Of a DNA stretch of 64,000 nucleotides, positions 41,585 through 50,297 are shown piece by piece (positions within the stretch are counted from its first letter, which is position 1; each line of letters starts with the position of its first letter). Below the pieces are notes generated by a model that ran no database searches, was not told where the DNA came from, and was given only the letters and a program-made list of their open reading frames with translations. The stretch comes from an uncultured Atopobiaceae bacterium (GTDB lineage Bacteria; Actinomycetota; Coriobacteriia; Coriobacteriales; Atopobiaceae): contig CALUHH010000011.1 of assembly GCA_944320385.1 (NCBI GenBank), positions 1 through 64,000 of the forward strand, given 5' to 3'. The position numbers were made by a program, and so were the translations under genes.

Positions 41585-42013
41585 ATGAGCAAGAACATCG
41601 CTATCGTGTACTGGACGGGAACGGGCAACACCGAGGAGATGGCCCATGCGCTCGAAGCGGGAATCGCCGCCGCAGGAGCCGAGGCTCGTGTCGTGCCCGT
41701 CGCGGACTTCTCGGCGGAGGATGTGCCCAACTATGACGCGCTTGCCTTTGGGTGCCCCGCCATGGGCGCCGAGGAGCTGGAGTCCGACGAGTTCGAGCCC
41801 GTCTGGGAGGCGTGCCGCGCCGTGCTGGGCGACAAGCCCGTGGCGCTGTTCGGCAGCTACGGCTGGGGCACCGGTGAGTGGATGGAGGCCTGGCGGGCAG
41901 ACGCGGAGGGGGCTGGCGTGAACGTGGTCTGCACCGTGATCGCCAACGAGGCCCCCGATGACGATGCCGTCGCCGAGCTCGAGGTGGCAGCAAGGAGCCT
42001 CGTCGAGGCGTAA
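41585..42013 (+). CDS. Flavodoxin
   Basis: A 142-residue single-domain flavodoxin. The FMN phosphate loop YWTGTGNTEE is at residues 9-18; FGCPAMGAEELE near 57 and GSYGWGTGEWME near 90 supply the isoalloxazine-binding loops. Flavodoxins replace ferredoxin as electron carriers when iron is scarce. It lies 38 bp after DUF3793 in the same direction with GGAGA before the ATG, so both probably answer to the iron box at 40851. Confidence 0.93.
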   Translation: MSKNIAIVYWTGTGNTEEMAHALEAGIAAAGAEARVVPVADFSAEDVPNYDALAFGCPAMGAEELESDEFEPVWEACRAVLGDKPVALFGSYGWGTGEWMEAWRADAEGAGVNVVCTVIANEAPDDDAVAELEVAARSLVEA

Positions 42014-42085
42014 TGGCTCAAGCCGAGGCCCCGGAGCCGAGCGAGCTCCGGGGCCATCTGACGCCCACGATGGATGGGAGGCTCC

Positions 42086-42721
42086 ATGCCGTTGACGCTC
42101 GTTCTTCTCGCCCTGGGGCTCCTGGGGTCGCTTCTCATGTTTGCCGGGGACATGCTGCTCTACTTCACGCCCGGCGCCTACGACATGGACGGGACGCTCC
42201 GGCCGTATATGCGCATCATGCGCGACGTGCCCGCCGGCCGCGTGCGGGTTGGAGGCGCGCTCGGGCCGGTCGCCGCGTTCTTCTACGTGCTCGGGTTTGC
42301 CGGGCTTGCGCTCACGGCGCGCGGTGAGATGGACTGGCTCGTCTGGCTGGCCGCGGCGCTGCTCGCCTTTGCCCTCATCTGCGGCGGCGCCTACCACGCC
42401 CAGTACGTCTATCTCTCCGTCATCGCCAAGGCGGGGCGAGAAGAGCTGTATGACGAGGTCGCGGACAACATCATGTTTGTCATGCGGTTTGCCACCGTGC
42501 CCATGTACCTGGGCTTTGTTGTGCTCGGCGTTGCCATGGTGCTGGGGCAGACGGTCTTTCCCGCGTGGTTTGTCGTCCTCACGCCGCTGGTGACGAGCTT
42601 TCTCGGCCTCGTGTGGATGCGCGTGCCGCAGCCGGCGCGCTGCGTCCTCTTTGGCGGGTGGAGCAACCTAGTATTCACCGTCATGTTTGCCGCGATGATT
42701 CTAACCCTTAGGCTTCCGTGA
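42086..42721 (+). CDS. Seven-helix membrane protein (DUF6796-like)
   Basis: A 211-residue membrane protein with about six to seven hydrophobic helices. The N-terminal GSLLMFAGDMLLYFTPGAYD resembles the DUF6796 family as I remember it; no function is known. GGGAGG lies 4 nt before the ATG at 42086. It follows flavodoxin by 72 bp and may share that transcript. Its 3' end is convergent with hipA, 12 bp apart, with no obvious terminator hairpin. Confidence 0.65.
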   Translation: MPLTLVLLALGLLGSLLMFAGDMLLYFTPGAYDMDGTLRPYMRIMRDVPAGRVRVGGALGPVAAFFYVLGFAGLALTARGEMDWLVWLAAALLAFALICGGAYHAQYVYLSVIAKAGREELYDEVADNIMFVMRFATVPMYLGFVVLGVAMVLGQTVFPAWFVVLTPLVTSFLGLVWMRVPQPARCVLFGGWSNLVFTVMFAAMILTLRLP

Positions 42722-42732
42722 GGTGGTGGCAC

Positions 42733-43968
42733 CTACCGAGAGAGTGCCCTCAGCTTGCGAACACCGACCTCGAAACAGTCTGCCATGTAGTCGATGGACG
42801 CCTCGGATATGCCGTCCGCTCGGGCCTGCCTGCGCCAACCAGAGAGGATTGACTCCATACGGGACGCGACGTCACGTGCCTCGGCGAGACTCAGACGGAA
42901 GAAGTCGAGAACCTCGAACGCCAGCTCCGGCTCTGCTTCACGCGCGCCGAACTCGAGGCCAGTCGCGAGGAACTTGGGCTCGGACCCTGGCGTGGGGTTC
43001 ACGTCGAATGCGGGCGAGAGCCTCCAGCCGGACGCCTCCCGGAGAAAGCCGTAGTTCCTCAGGTGGTTGTCTGTGTTGCCAACGGCACAGGAGAAGAGCG
43101 CCCGCGCCCAGAGGTCCCTGAGGTCCCGGGCAGGCTGCGATCCCTCGGTCTCGATGAAGTCAACTAGCTCGAGATAGGAGTACCGCCCGCCATCGGTGCC
43201 CTGAACCGCGGTCAGACCGCTGATGTAAGGGACTCGCTCGCGCCCTCGTCGGTCAAAGCGCCGCGTCAGCAGAACCGAGCGCCCGGCGACGCGCAGCAGG
43301 CGGGAGACCGGTACGGGAATACCCGACCTCTCCATGAGGCACAGAGCAACGTGTTCCCACGCGCACACGTCGTCGATGGCCGACTCGTCCGCCTTGGGAA
43401 ACTTCGCGATGCAGAGAAAACCTCCCTCGTCCCGAACAGAGGCCTTGGGCCGAGCGCCGCCCAGGCTTGACCCGGCGGCGAGAAGGTCACGGACGTCGGC
43501 GTCCATATCCGAGGCCGCAATGTCGGCAGCGCGCAGAAGGGAGGGAACGCTCGTCTCGCGCGGCACCCCGTCCGCAACTCCCGAAAGCACCCGGCCATCC
43601 GCATCCCAAATGCGCAGGGCACCCTGCCTTGCCTCGTCGTTAACGCCGGCGAGCATATCGGCTTCGAAAAGCGTCCTGGGAGCCCGCTCGTCCTCCCGTG
43701 CTCGGGCTCGCTCCGCGCGAAGCATCAGGTTGCGCCCCCAGCGGTCTGGCATGCAGTCCTCGAGCGCGCGAAAATCCCGAAGCCCCTCGGAGTGAAAAGT
43801 CCCCGGGCCGAGCGGCATGTCCGGCGCCAGAGTGAAGGCGCGGGCGTCATCCAGATAAGAGGTCGCATAAGAGAAGGTCGCCGTCTCATCGCCGTGACGG
43901 ACGTTTTGATACAGCCTTCCCGCCAGGACGTCCTCGCCCTCGATCTGAACGGTAACGTCGAGCTGCAT
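42733..43968 (-). CDS. hipA: HipA-type serine/threonine kinase toxin
   Basis: A 411-residue HipA. The N-terminal couple_hipA-like region (VLAGRLYQNVRHGDETATFS) is followed by the glycine-rich GSSLGGARPKA near 165, ATP-binding lysine in CIAKFPK near 184, catalytic loop GNTDNHLRNYGF near 300 and metal-binding FDVNP near 322. The kinase motifs look intact. In other bacteria HipA phosphorylates glutamyl-tRNA synthetase and causes growth arrest. It lies 4 bp downstream of hipB. Confidence 0.92.
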   Translation of the reverse strand: MQLDVTVQIEGEDVLAGRLYQNVRHGDETATFSYATSYLDDARAFTLAPDMPLGPGTFHSEGLRDFRALEDCMPDRWGRNLMLRAERARAREDERAPRTLFEADMLAGVNDEARQGALRIWDADGRVLSGVADGVPRETSVPSLLRAADIAASDMDADVRDLLAAGSSLGGARPKASVRDEGGFLCIAKFPKADESAIDDVCAWEHVALCLMERSGIPVPVSRLLRVAGRSVLLTRRFDRRGRERVPYISGLTAVQGTDGGRYSYLELVDFIETEGSQPARDLRDLWARALFSCAVGNTDNHLRNYGFLREASGWRLSPAFDVNPTPGSEPKFLATGLEFGAREAEPELAFEVLDFFRLSLAEARDVASRMESILSGWRRQARADGISEASIDYMADCFEVGVRKLRALSR

Positions 43969-43972
43969 ACCC

Positions 43973-44269
43973 TCACCTCCTCACGCGCTTGGGCACGTCC
44001 TGCTCCGCCCGCGCGCGACCGATAGGCGTGTTCAGCGGGTCGGTTGCGTCCTCGACGCCCTGCAGCAAACCCAGAATGCGAGCGACGCGCAGGAAGTTCT
44101 CAAACGTGCCCGCACCCTCGTTCAGAAGGCGGCGAACTGTGGGAACAGAGAGGTTCGCACGCTCGGCGAGCAGATCAAGCGTGATGCGCTGCTGGCGACG
44201 CGCCAGGTCGAGATTGGCCGCAATGGTACGCATCGCACGCGACACCGGTATGGGGGTTCTTCCCGCCAT
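43973..44269 (-). CDS. hipB: HipB-type helix-turn-helix antitoxin
   Basis: A 98-residue XRE-type DNA-binding protein; ITLDLLAERANLSVPTVRRL near residues 30-49 is the helix-turn-helix, followed by a helical dimer region. It precedes hipA in the same operon, as HipB does. Upstream ACAGAA/TTCTGT half-sites (44279-44316) are a likely operator. Confidence 0.87.
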   Translation of the reverse strand: MAGRTPIPVSRAMRTIAANLDLARRQQRITLDLLAERANLSVPTVRRLLNEGAGTFENFLRVARILGLLQGVEDATDPLNTPIGRARAEQDVPKRVRR

Positions 44270-44278
44270 AGCGCTCCT

Positions 44279-44316
44279 AACAGAAAGGATTACTTCTGTA
44301 GTAGTCTATAACAGAA
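44279..44316. promoter_or_regulatory. HipB operator candidate
   Basis: Three alternating half-sites, ACAGAA (44280), TTCTGT (44294) and ACAGAA (44310), at about 15-bp spacing in AT-rich DNA upstream of hipB. Confidence 0.55.
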
Positions 44317-44385
44317 ATATATGCTTGTCTAAGCAAAGCTTTTGCGCTTGCGCGATTGCCATGAGCGATCATACTGACAGGGCAA

Positions 44386-44541
44386 TCAGGCACCCTTGCG
44401 CGCGACGGCGACGCAGGCGGTCGAGCCCACGCGGCGCCAGGACACGTCGCTGAACCAGGTGCCGAGGATGCGGCGCATCTCGGCCTCGGAGTAGATGCGG
44501 ACGTCCCCCTCGCGCGAATGCGGCATCCACGCGTTCATGAT
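44386..44541 (-). pseudogene. Truncated methyltransferase 3' end (left direct repeat)
   Basis: The frame reads MNAWMPHSREGDVRIYSEAE, then MRRILGTWFSDVSWRRVG and ACVAVARKGA with a TGA. This is the last 50 codons of the methyltransferase at 49569-50222. The DNA copy is 156 bp, with about eight mismatches to 49569-49724 and one amino-acid change. Its upstream edge stops abruptly after the homologous GTTCATGAT. The two copies are direct repeats bracketing the lantibiotic-immunity-like genes. Confidence 0.9.
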
Positions 44542-44724
44542 ACCAGCGCATCGTTGTGGAGGGCAGCGCCTGGCAGGGGCTTGCGGAGGGAAGCGGCGCC
44601 AAAAGACCCCAACGGCCGTTACGGCTTCGTTAGAAACGCGCCCCACCATGGATGGTGAACCCGAAGGTGCGGCGCGCGGGCACGGCGACTCGGCACGCGC
44701 GCCCGGAAGAGAAGGGACGAACCC

Positions 44725-45453
44725 ATGGGCTACATGCTCGAGACGCGCGGGCTCACCAAGCGCTTCGGCCGCGGCGACCAGGCGCAGGAGGCCGTGGCGG
44801 ACGTGAGCCTCCGCATCCGCGAGGGCGAGGTGTACGGCCTGCTCGGACCCAACGGCGCCGGCAAGTCGACCACGCTCAAGATGATCTGCGGGATGCTGCG
44901 GCCGACCGCCGGCGAGATCATCTTCGCCGGGCACCCCTGGCGCCGCGAGGACCTCTACGCCATCGGCAGCCTCATCGAGGAGGCGCCGCTCTACCCCAAC
45001 CTCACCGCGCGCGAGAACCTGCGCGTGCGCACCACGCTGCTGGGACTGCCCGAGTCCCGCATCGACGAGGTGCTGGAGGCCGTGGACCTCGCGGACACCG
45101 GGAGGAAGCGCGCCGGGCGCTTCTCGATGGGCATGAGGCAGCGCCTGGGGCTCGCGCTGGCGCTGCTCGCCCGGCCGCGCCTGCTCGTGCTCGACGAGCC
45201 CACCAACGGCCTCGACCCCATCGGCATCGAGGAGCTGCGCGACCAGATCCGCGGCTTCGCGGCGGCGGGCACGACGGTGCTCGTCTCGAGCCACATCCTG
45301 TCCGAGGTGCAGCAGATGGCGGACACCATCGGCATCATCTACCGGGGGCGCCTCGCCTACGAGGACGCGCTGCGCCCGGGCGAGGACCTCGAGGAGCTCT
45401 TCATGGGCGTCTGCCGGGAGGGGCGGCGCGCACGCGGGGAGGTGGCGGCATGA
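44725..45453 (+). CDS. Lantibiotic-immunity-type ABC ATPase
   Basis: A 242-residue ATPase of the BcrA/MutF/SpaF group. Walker A GPNGAGKST near residue 40, Q-loop ENLRVRTTLLGLPE region near 93, signature FSMGMRQRLG near 135 and Walker B LLVLDEPTNGLDP near 152 are intact. It drives the two permeases that follow (ATGA overlap with the first). GAAGGGACG precedes the ATG. Related transporters expel lantibiotics or bacitracin-like peptides from the membrane. Confidence 0.9.
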   Translation: MGYMLETRGLTKRFGRGDQAQEAVADVSLRIREGEVYGLLGPNGAGKSTTLKMICGMLRPTAGEIIFAGHPWRREDLYAIGSLIEEAPLYPNLTARENLRVRTTLLGLPESRIDEVLEAVDLADTGRKRAGRFSMGMRQRLGLALALLARPRLLVLDEPTNGLDPIGIEELRDQIRGFAAAGTTVLVSSHILSEVQQMADTIGIIYRGRLAYEDALRPGEDLEELFMGVCREGRRARGEVAA

Positions 45454-46220
45454 CGGGCGAGAAGATCGGCCTGATCGCGGGCCTGCGCGCCGAGGCGCTG
45501 AAGTCGCGCCACGCGGCGCCGGATCGCCTGGCCGTGCTCATGGCACTGCCGATGCCCCTGCTCGGCGCGATGCCCTACCGGGGCGTGCAGTCCTTCAGCG
45601 CGTGGAACTACTGGTACGCGCTCTTCCTGCCCGTGGCGCTCTCGCTCGTGGTCGCCTGCGTGGCGCAGGCCGACGCGCGCACGCGGATGCGGGGCGTGCT
45701 GGGCCTGGGCTTCCCTCTCGGGCGCGCCTGGTGGGCCAAGGCGCTCTGGTGCCTGGCGCTCTGCGCGCTCTCGAACCTCGTGGTCTTCGGCATCTACCTC
45801 GCGGGGTCGGCGTTCTCCTCGCAGGGCCTCACGGCCGCAGGCACGCTCACGATGCTCCTCTGCGCGCTCGCCAACACGGTGACCGCGGCGTGGATGGTCC
45901 CCGCGGGGCTCCTCCTCACGGCGCGGCTCGGCATGCTCGCGGGCATCTTCGCCCCGCTCGCAGTGCAGCTCGTGGGCGGGTTCGCCTGGTCGCTGGTGCC
46001 GCTGCCGCAGCTCTTCCCGCCGTCGGCGAGCATGGTCATCCCCACGAGCTTCATCCCCGTGCTGCCGAGCGGCGAGCCGCTCGCGGCCGACGTGGCGCTC
46101 GGCGGGGCGCTCGCGGCGGACGGCATGCTCACGCTGGCGGGCCTTGCGGTCTGCGCGCTCGCGTTCGTCGCGCTCACGGCGGCGGGCGCGGCCTGGTTCG
46201 CGCGCTCCGAGGAGAGGTGA
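45450..46220 (+). CDS. Lantibiotic-immunity-type ABC permease (MutE/EpiE-like)
   Basis: A 256-residue permease with six hydrophobic helices. It starts MTGEKIGLIAGLRAEALKSR and has SAWNYWYALFLPVALSLVVA near residue 50, a pattern of the MutE/EpiE/SpaE immunity family (ABC-2 type). It overlaps the ATPase stop and the next permease start (TGATG), so all three are coupled. Confidence 0.85.
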   Translation: MTGEKIGLIAGLRAEALKSRHAAPDRLAVLMALPMPLLGAMPYRGVQSFSAWNYWYALFLPVALSLVVACVAQADARTRMRGVLGLGFPLGRAWWAKALWCLALCALSNLVVFGIYLAGSAFSSQGLTAAGTLTMLLCALANTVTAAWMVPAGLLLTARLGMLAGIFAPLAVQLVGGFAWSLVPLPQLFPPSASMVIPTSFIPVLPSGEPLAADVALGGALAADGMLTLAGLAVCALAFVALTAAGAAWFARSEER

Positions 46221-47035
46221 TGGCCATGGCACGACTCTCCGGCCCGGCGCCGCGCATGACACTCCCGCGGGCCCTGCGCTCCGAGGCCCTGCGCCTCGGG
46301 CGCTCCCCGCTCGTGGCGGTGCACCTCGTCTGCGGCCTGGCCGCCGGCCTTGCCTGCGGCGAGTACTTCTCCGTCGCCCGATGGGACCCGGCGCTCGGCG
46401 CGGACGCCTACGCCCAGTTCCTCGGCGCCCTCATGCCGCTCATGTCCGCCATCGTCTGCGGGCTCGCCGTGGACGAGGAGCGCTCCGCCGGGCGCCTCGC
46501 CAACCTCACGGCGGTCCCCTCGCGCGGGCGCGCCGTCGCGGCGAAGCTGCTCGCCCTTGCTGCGCTCAGCGCGGGCGCGCTCGCCGTGGCGCTCGGCGTG
46601 TTCGGGGCCGTGCTCGCCGCCGCCGGGCGCCTGCCGCTCGGGCCCGCCCCGCTCGCGGCCGCCTGGGCGGGCATCGCGCTGGGCAGCCTGCCCCTCTACG
46701 CGCTTGGGCTCGGCGTGGCCCTGCGCCTCGGCCGCAACGCCGCCATCGGCGTCGGCGCGGCGGGGACGCTCCTCGCGTTCTTCTCGGTGGGCGGCCTTGC
46801 GCACGGCCTCATGACCGGCGAGCTCACCGGCGCGCTGGCGACGCCTCTGAGCTGGGTGCCGCTCGCCTGGCCCGCGCGCCTGGGGTCGCTCGGGGTGGAG
46901 GCCTTCATCGACGTCGCGCGCGTGGCGGGCCCGCTCCTCGAGACCGCGCTCACCGGCCTCGTGCTCGCCCTGGCGGCCGCCGCCGTCCTTCTCGCCTGGT
47001 TCCGCCGCTTCGAGGACGGGAGGGCAGATGCGTAG
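46220..47035 (+). CDS. Lantibiotic-immunity-type ABC permease (MutG-like)
   Basis: A 271-residue permease with six helices, starting MAMARLSGPAPRMTLPRALR; LVCGLAAGLACGEYFSVARW near 40 and VDEERSAGRLANLTAVPSRG near 88 match the MutG/SpaG type. The second permease of the heterodimer. Its 3' end overlaps the following small gene by 8 nt. Confidence 0.85.
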   Translation: MAMARLSGPAPRMTLPRALRSEALRLGRSPLVAVHLVCGLAAGLACGEYFSVARWDPALGADAYAQFLGALMPLMSAIVCGLAVDEERSAGRLANLTAVPSRGRAVAAKLLALAALSAGALAVALGVFGAVLAAAGRLPLGPAPLAAAWAGIALGSLPLYALGLGVALRLGRNAAIGVGAAGTLLAFFSVGGLAHGLMTGELTGALATPLSWVPLAWPARLGSLGVEAFIDVARVAGPLLETALTGLVLALAAAAVLLAWFRRFEDGRADA

Positions 47036-47432
47036 GAAGCCGCTCGTCGCCGCCATGCTCGCCCTCCTCGCCGCGGCGCTCGTCCTGGGCGGGAACGCCC
47101 TGCTCGACGCCGGCTGGGGTCCCGCCCTGCGCTCGGTCGCCGACCGCGTGCTGCCCAACCCGGAGGTCGCCATGTGGGCGCCCGCGCCCGATCCCGGCAG
47201 CCACGCGGGCTCCTACGCCGACGCCACCGGGGCGGGGGCGAACTACGTCTACCTGGTGGAGGCGGCGGACGCCGAGGGCAACGTCCGCGAGCTCCAGCTC
47301 ATCTTCTTCGGGCGGGAGTCGGACGGCGAGGGCTGGCTCGAGATCGAGGCGCGCGGCGGCTCGGGCGTGCGCTACCGCGCGTGCGACGCGGACGAGGCGC
47401 CCGCGGCCGCGCGCGGGGCGCTGGGCCGCTGA
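47028..47432 (+). CDS. YxeA-like exported protein
   Basis: A 134-residue exported protein with an N-terminal signal-anchor (LVAAMLALLAAALVLGGNAL) and a beta-rich domain: YVYLVEAADAEGNVRELQLI, WLEIEARGGSGVRYRACDAD and EAPAAARGAL follow the YxeA (DUF1093) pattern. YxeA-like genes often accompany peptide-resistance ABC transporters. It overlaps the MutG-like gene, so is part of the same operon. Function unknown. Confidence 0.7.
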   Translation: MRRKPLVAAMLALLAAALVLGGNALLDAGWGPALRSVADRVLPNPEVAMWAPAPDPGSHAGSYADATGAGANYVYLVEAADAEGNVRELQLIFFGRESDGEGWLEIEARGGSGVRYRACDADEAPAAARGALGR

Positions 47433-47477
47433 GCGGCGCGCTGGTACAATTCCGACTGGAACATCGGGAGGTCGAAC

Positions 47478-48140
47478 ATGGCGAGGATACTGGCGGTGGA
47501 CGACGAGCGCGCGATCCTCGACGCGCTCGCGCGCGTGCTCGGCCGCGACGGCCACGAGGTCGTCAAGGCCGTGGACCCGACGGCGGTCCCGGGGACGGAC
47601 CTCTCGCGCTTCGACCTCGTGCTCTGCGACGTCATGATGCCGGGGCTCGACGGCTTCGAGCTCGTGCGGAGGATCCGCCCGGACTTCGACGGGCCCATCA
47701 TCTTCCTGACCGCGCGCGTGGCCGAGGAGGACGCCGTGGCCGGCTACGGCCTGGGCGCCGACGACTACGTCCGCAAGCCCTTCGGGGCCGCGGAGCTGCG
47801 CGCCAAGGTCGCGGCCCACCTGCGCCGGGAGCGCAGGCCGCGCTCGCACGCCCTCTCCTTCGGGGAGGTGCGGCTCGACCTCGGGGCGCGCGAGCTCGCC
47901 GTGGGCGGCGAGGCCGTGCCGCTCACGCCCACCGAGTACGCCATCTGCGAGCACCTCGCCCGCCACCCCGGGCAGGTCATGAGCCGCGCGCAGATCCGCG
48001 AGGCGGTGCTCGGCTGGGACAGCGACGCCGACGACGCGGCCATATCCATGCAGGTCAGCCGCGCCCGGAGGAAGCTCTCCGAGGCCGGAGCCGACCCGAT
48101 CGCGACCGTCTGGGGGATGGGGTACAAGTGGCAGCTCTGA
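47478..48140 (+). CDS. OmpR-family response regulator
   Basis: A 220-residue regulator. Receiver with acidic pocket VDDE (residues 7-10), Asp51 in VLCDVMMPG as phospho-acceptor and the conserved Thr and Lys in FLTARVAEE and VRKPFG; C-terminal winged helix (VPLTPTEYAICEHLARHPGQ near 154; ISMQVSRARRKL near 190). GGGAGG precedes the ATG. Paired with the following kinase, it probably controls the ABC immunity genes upstream, as NisR/SpaR or BceR-type systems do. Confidence 0.92.
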   Translation: MARILAVDDERAILDALARVLGRDGHEVVKAVDPTAVPGTDLSRFDLVLCDVMMPGLDGFELVRRIRPDFDGPIIFLTARVAEEDAVAGYGLGADDYVRKPFGAAELRAKVAAHLRRERRPRSHALSFGEVRLDLGARELAVGGEAVPLTPTEYAICEHLARHPGQVMSRAQIREAVLGWDSDADDAAISMQVSRARRKLSEAGADPIATVWGMGYKWQL

Positions 48141-49564
48141 GGACCGGAGCGCGGGGGCGCGGGGGCATGCCGCTCTCCTTCGTCATAGCGCGCTACTTCG
48201 CCTACGCGTTCGCGGCGGTCGCCGCGGCGTGGCTCGCCTCGTTCATGGCGCTCTCCGCGGCGATCAACATGGGATGGGTCTATGAGGCAAGCTGGGGGCC
48301 GGCCAACGCGCGCGGGGTCGCTGCCCTGCTGGCCGCAGGGGAAGGCCTCGGGCCGGAGGACATACCCACGGCCTACCGCTACACCGTCGTGGACGAGAGC
48401 GGGGAGGTGAGCGAGACGGACCTCGAGGGCGCACGGCTGGACCACGCCCGGCAGGAGGCGGATGCGGTCCTCGACGCCGCGCCCGGCACCGTCGAGATCA
48501 CGGGCGGGGGCTCGGGCCTCACCTACGCCGCGTTCCCGCTCGAGGGCGGCGGGGCCTGCGCGCTCGTCAGCGAGTACCTGCCGCAGTGGGTCTCGCGCGA
48601 CCTCGCCGGTCTGCTCCCAAACCCGCAGAACCTCATGCTCGCCGGCGCCGCGGCGGGAAGCGCACTCGCGCTCGCGCTCGTGGCGCGCCGCGCGAGCCGC
48701 GTGATCTCGCGCAAGATGGCGCCGCTCACGGAGGCGGCGGGGCGCGTCGGCGCGGGGGAGCTCGGCTTCGCGGTCGGCAGCACCAACGTGCGCGAGGTGA
48801 ACGACGTCCTCGCCGCGATGGACGCCATGCGGGCCTCCCTCGCCGAGTCGCTCGAGGCCCGCTGGGCCGCGGAGCGCGAGCAGCGCGAGCAGGTGGCGTC
48901 GCTCGCCCACGACCTCAAGACGCCGCTCACCGTGCTGCGCGCCAACGCAGACTTCGTGGCGGAGGAGCTGGGAGACGAGAAGGACGCCGACCTCGCGGCC
49001 GCCGCACGCGACATCTCGGACGGCGCCGAGAGGCTCGACGGCTACGTGCGCCTGCTCATCGAGGCCTCGCGCGGGTCCGGCGGGGCGGATAGGGCTCCCC
49101 TGCGGCCGGCCGAGCTCTGCGAGCAGGTCGTCGCCGAGGCCGCTCAGGTCGCCCGGGCGCGCGGCGTGGCGCTCGACGCGGCCACGGGCCCCGCCGTCGC
49201 GGGCGCGCCCGAGGCCCCGCTCGACCGAGCCGCCCTGGCGCGGGCCGTCGCGAACCTCGTGGCCAACGCCGCCGAGCACGCCCGCTCGCGCGTGTCGGTC
49301 TCCTGCGACGTCGCGGGCGGGAGCCTCGTCATCGAGGTCGCCGACGACGGGCCGGGCTTCTCTCCCGCCGCCCTCGAGCGCGGCTGCGAGCGCCTCTTCA
49401 CGGACGACTCCTCCCGCTCCTCGCGCGACGGGGGCCTCCACTACGGGCTCGGCCTCCACGCCGCCTCCGAGGCCGCGCGCGCCAACGGCGGCGCCGTCTC
49501 GCTCGCCAACAGCCCCTCGGGCGGTGCGGTGGCCACCATCACGATCCCCCTGGGCGGGTCCTGA
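48128..49564 (+). CDS. Sensor histidine kinase of the immunity cassette
   Basis: A 478-residue kinase (465 if the ATG at 48167 is used; both are possible, since GGGG precedes the GTG and GGGGGC the ATG). Two transmembrane helices frame an extracellular domain (VIARYFAYAFAAVAAAWLAS; LMLAGAAAGSALALALVARR), followed by a HAMP-like segment, H box SLAHDLKTPLTVLRAN, N box LVANAAEHA and G boxes DDGPGFSP and GLHYGLGLHAA. It overlaps the regulator gene if the GTG is used. Likely senses a cell-envelope-active peptide. Confidence 0.87.
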   Translation: MAALRTGARGRGGMPLSFVIARYFAYAFAAVAAAWLASFMALSAAINMGWVYEASWGPANARGVAALLAAGEGLGPEDIPTAYRYTVVDESGEVSETDLEGARLDHARQEADAVLDAAPGTVEITGGGSGLTYAAFPLEGGGACALVSEYLPQWVSRDLAGLLPNPQNLMLAGAAAGSALALALVARRASRVISRKMAPLTEAAGRVGAGELGFAVGSTNVREVNDVLAAMDAMRASLAESLEARWAAEREQREQVASLAHDLKTPLTVLRANADFVAEELGDEKDADLAAAARDISDGAERLDGYVRLLIEASRGSGGADRAPLRPAELCEQVVAEAAQVARARGVALDAATGPAVAGAPEAPLDRAALARAVANLVANAAEHARSRVSVSCDVAGGSLVIEVADDGPGFSPAALERGCERLFTDDSSRSSRDGGLHYGLGLHAASEAARANGGAVSLANSPSGGAVATITIPLGGS

Positions 49565-49568
49565 CGGC

Positions 49569-49724
49569 TCAGGCACCCTTGCGCGCGACGGCGACGCAGG
49601 CAGTCTGGCCCACGCGGCGCCAGGACACGTCGCTGAACCAGGTGCCGAGGATGCGGCGCATCTCGGCCTCGGAGTAGATGCGCACGTCACCCTCTCGCGA
49701 GTGAGGCATCCACGCGTTCATGAT
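49569..49724. repeat. 156-bp direct repeat, right copy
   Basis: The 3' end of the intact methyltransferase gene, starting exactly at its stop codon; the partner is 44386-44541. The pair brackets about 5 kb. Confidence 0.9.
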
Positions 49725-50222
49725 CGCGCGGGCGGGCGCCGGCTGCCACGCGTCGCCGACGACGAGCGCACCGCCGGGCGCGAGCACGCGCCACGCCTGG
49801 AAGGCCGCGCGCTCCGGGTCCGGGTAGTGGTGGAAGGAGTCGTTGCACCAGGCAGCGTCGAAGCTCGAGTCGCGGAAGGGCAGGCGCTCGACGTCGCAGA
49901 GCAGGACCTCGGCGCGGTCGCCCAGGCGCGCGCGGGCCGCCTCGGCCATCCTCGGCGACAGGTCCACGCAGCTGAGGCGCGCGCCCGGGAGCCCCTCGAG
50001 CACCAGCTCGGCGAGGGCGCCCGTGCCGCAGCCCAGGTCGAGCAGGCGCGGGGCGGGGTCGCCCTCCACGGCGCGCGCCACCTCCGCGAGCACGTGCGGG
50101 TAGAGCCGGCGCGCGTGCTCGCCTTGCATGCTCTCGTCGTAGGTCGGCGCCTGCGCGTCGAAGGAGGCGCGGGAGCGTGAGCGCAGCAGCTCGGCGTCCT
50201 TCTCGTCCATCCTGTTGTCCAT
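49569..50222 (-). CDS. Class I SAM-dependent methyltransferase
   Basis: A 217-residue methyltransferase: motif I LLDLGCGTGALAELVLEG near 58, LPFRDSSFDAAWCNDSFHHY near 112 and GGALVVGDAW near 150. AAAGGA precedes the ATG at 50222. The 3' end convergently abuts the kinase gene (4 bp), and its last 156 bp exist as a second copy at 44386-44541. The TTGAGCATTGTTCAAT site upstream matches the one before the TetR gene, so TetR probably represses both. Substrate unknown. Confidence 0.9.
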   Translation of the reverse strand: MDNRMDEKDAELLRSRSRASFDAQAPTYDESMQGEHARRLYPHVLAEVARAVEGDPAPRLLDLGCGTGALAELVLEGLPGARLSCVDLSPRMAEAARARLGDRAEVLLCDVERLPFRDSSFDAAWCNDSFHHYPDPERAAFQAWRVLAPGGALVVGDAWQPAPARAIMNAWMPHSREGDVRIYSEAEMRRILGTWFSDVSWRRVGQTACVAVARKGA

Positions 50223-50237
50223 CAGCTGTCCTTTCTG

Positions 50238-50253
50238 TTGAGCATTGTTCAAT
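50238..50253. promoter_or_regulatory. TetR operator at the methyltransferase gene
   Basis: TTGAGCATTGTTCAAT, an imperfect dyad with TTGA...TCAA ends, 16 nt before the methyltransferase start. The matching site TTGAACATTGGTCAAC lies before the TetR gene. Confidence 0.65.
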
Positions 50254-50297
50254 ACTATCGGCCGAAAAGAGCCCCGGCCACGGCCGGGGCGGGATCC

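Noticed and set aside
44640..44724. A small gene (MDGEPEG...) before the immunity ATPase
   Set aside because: No ribosome site and it runs out of frame into the ATPase; probably leader DNA.
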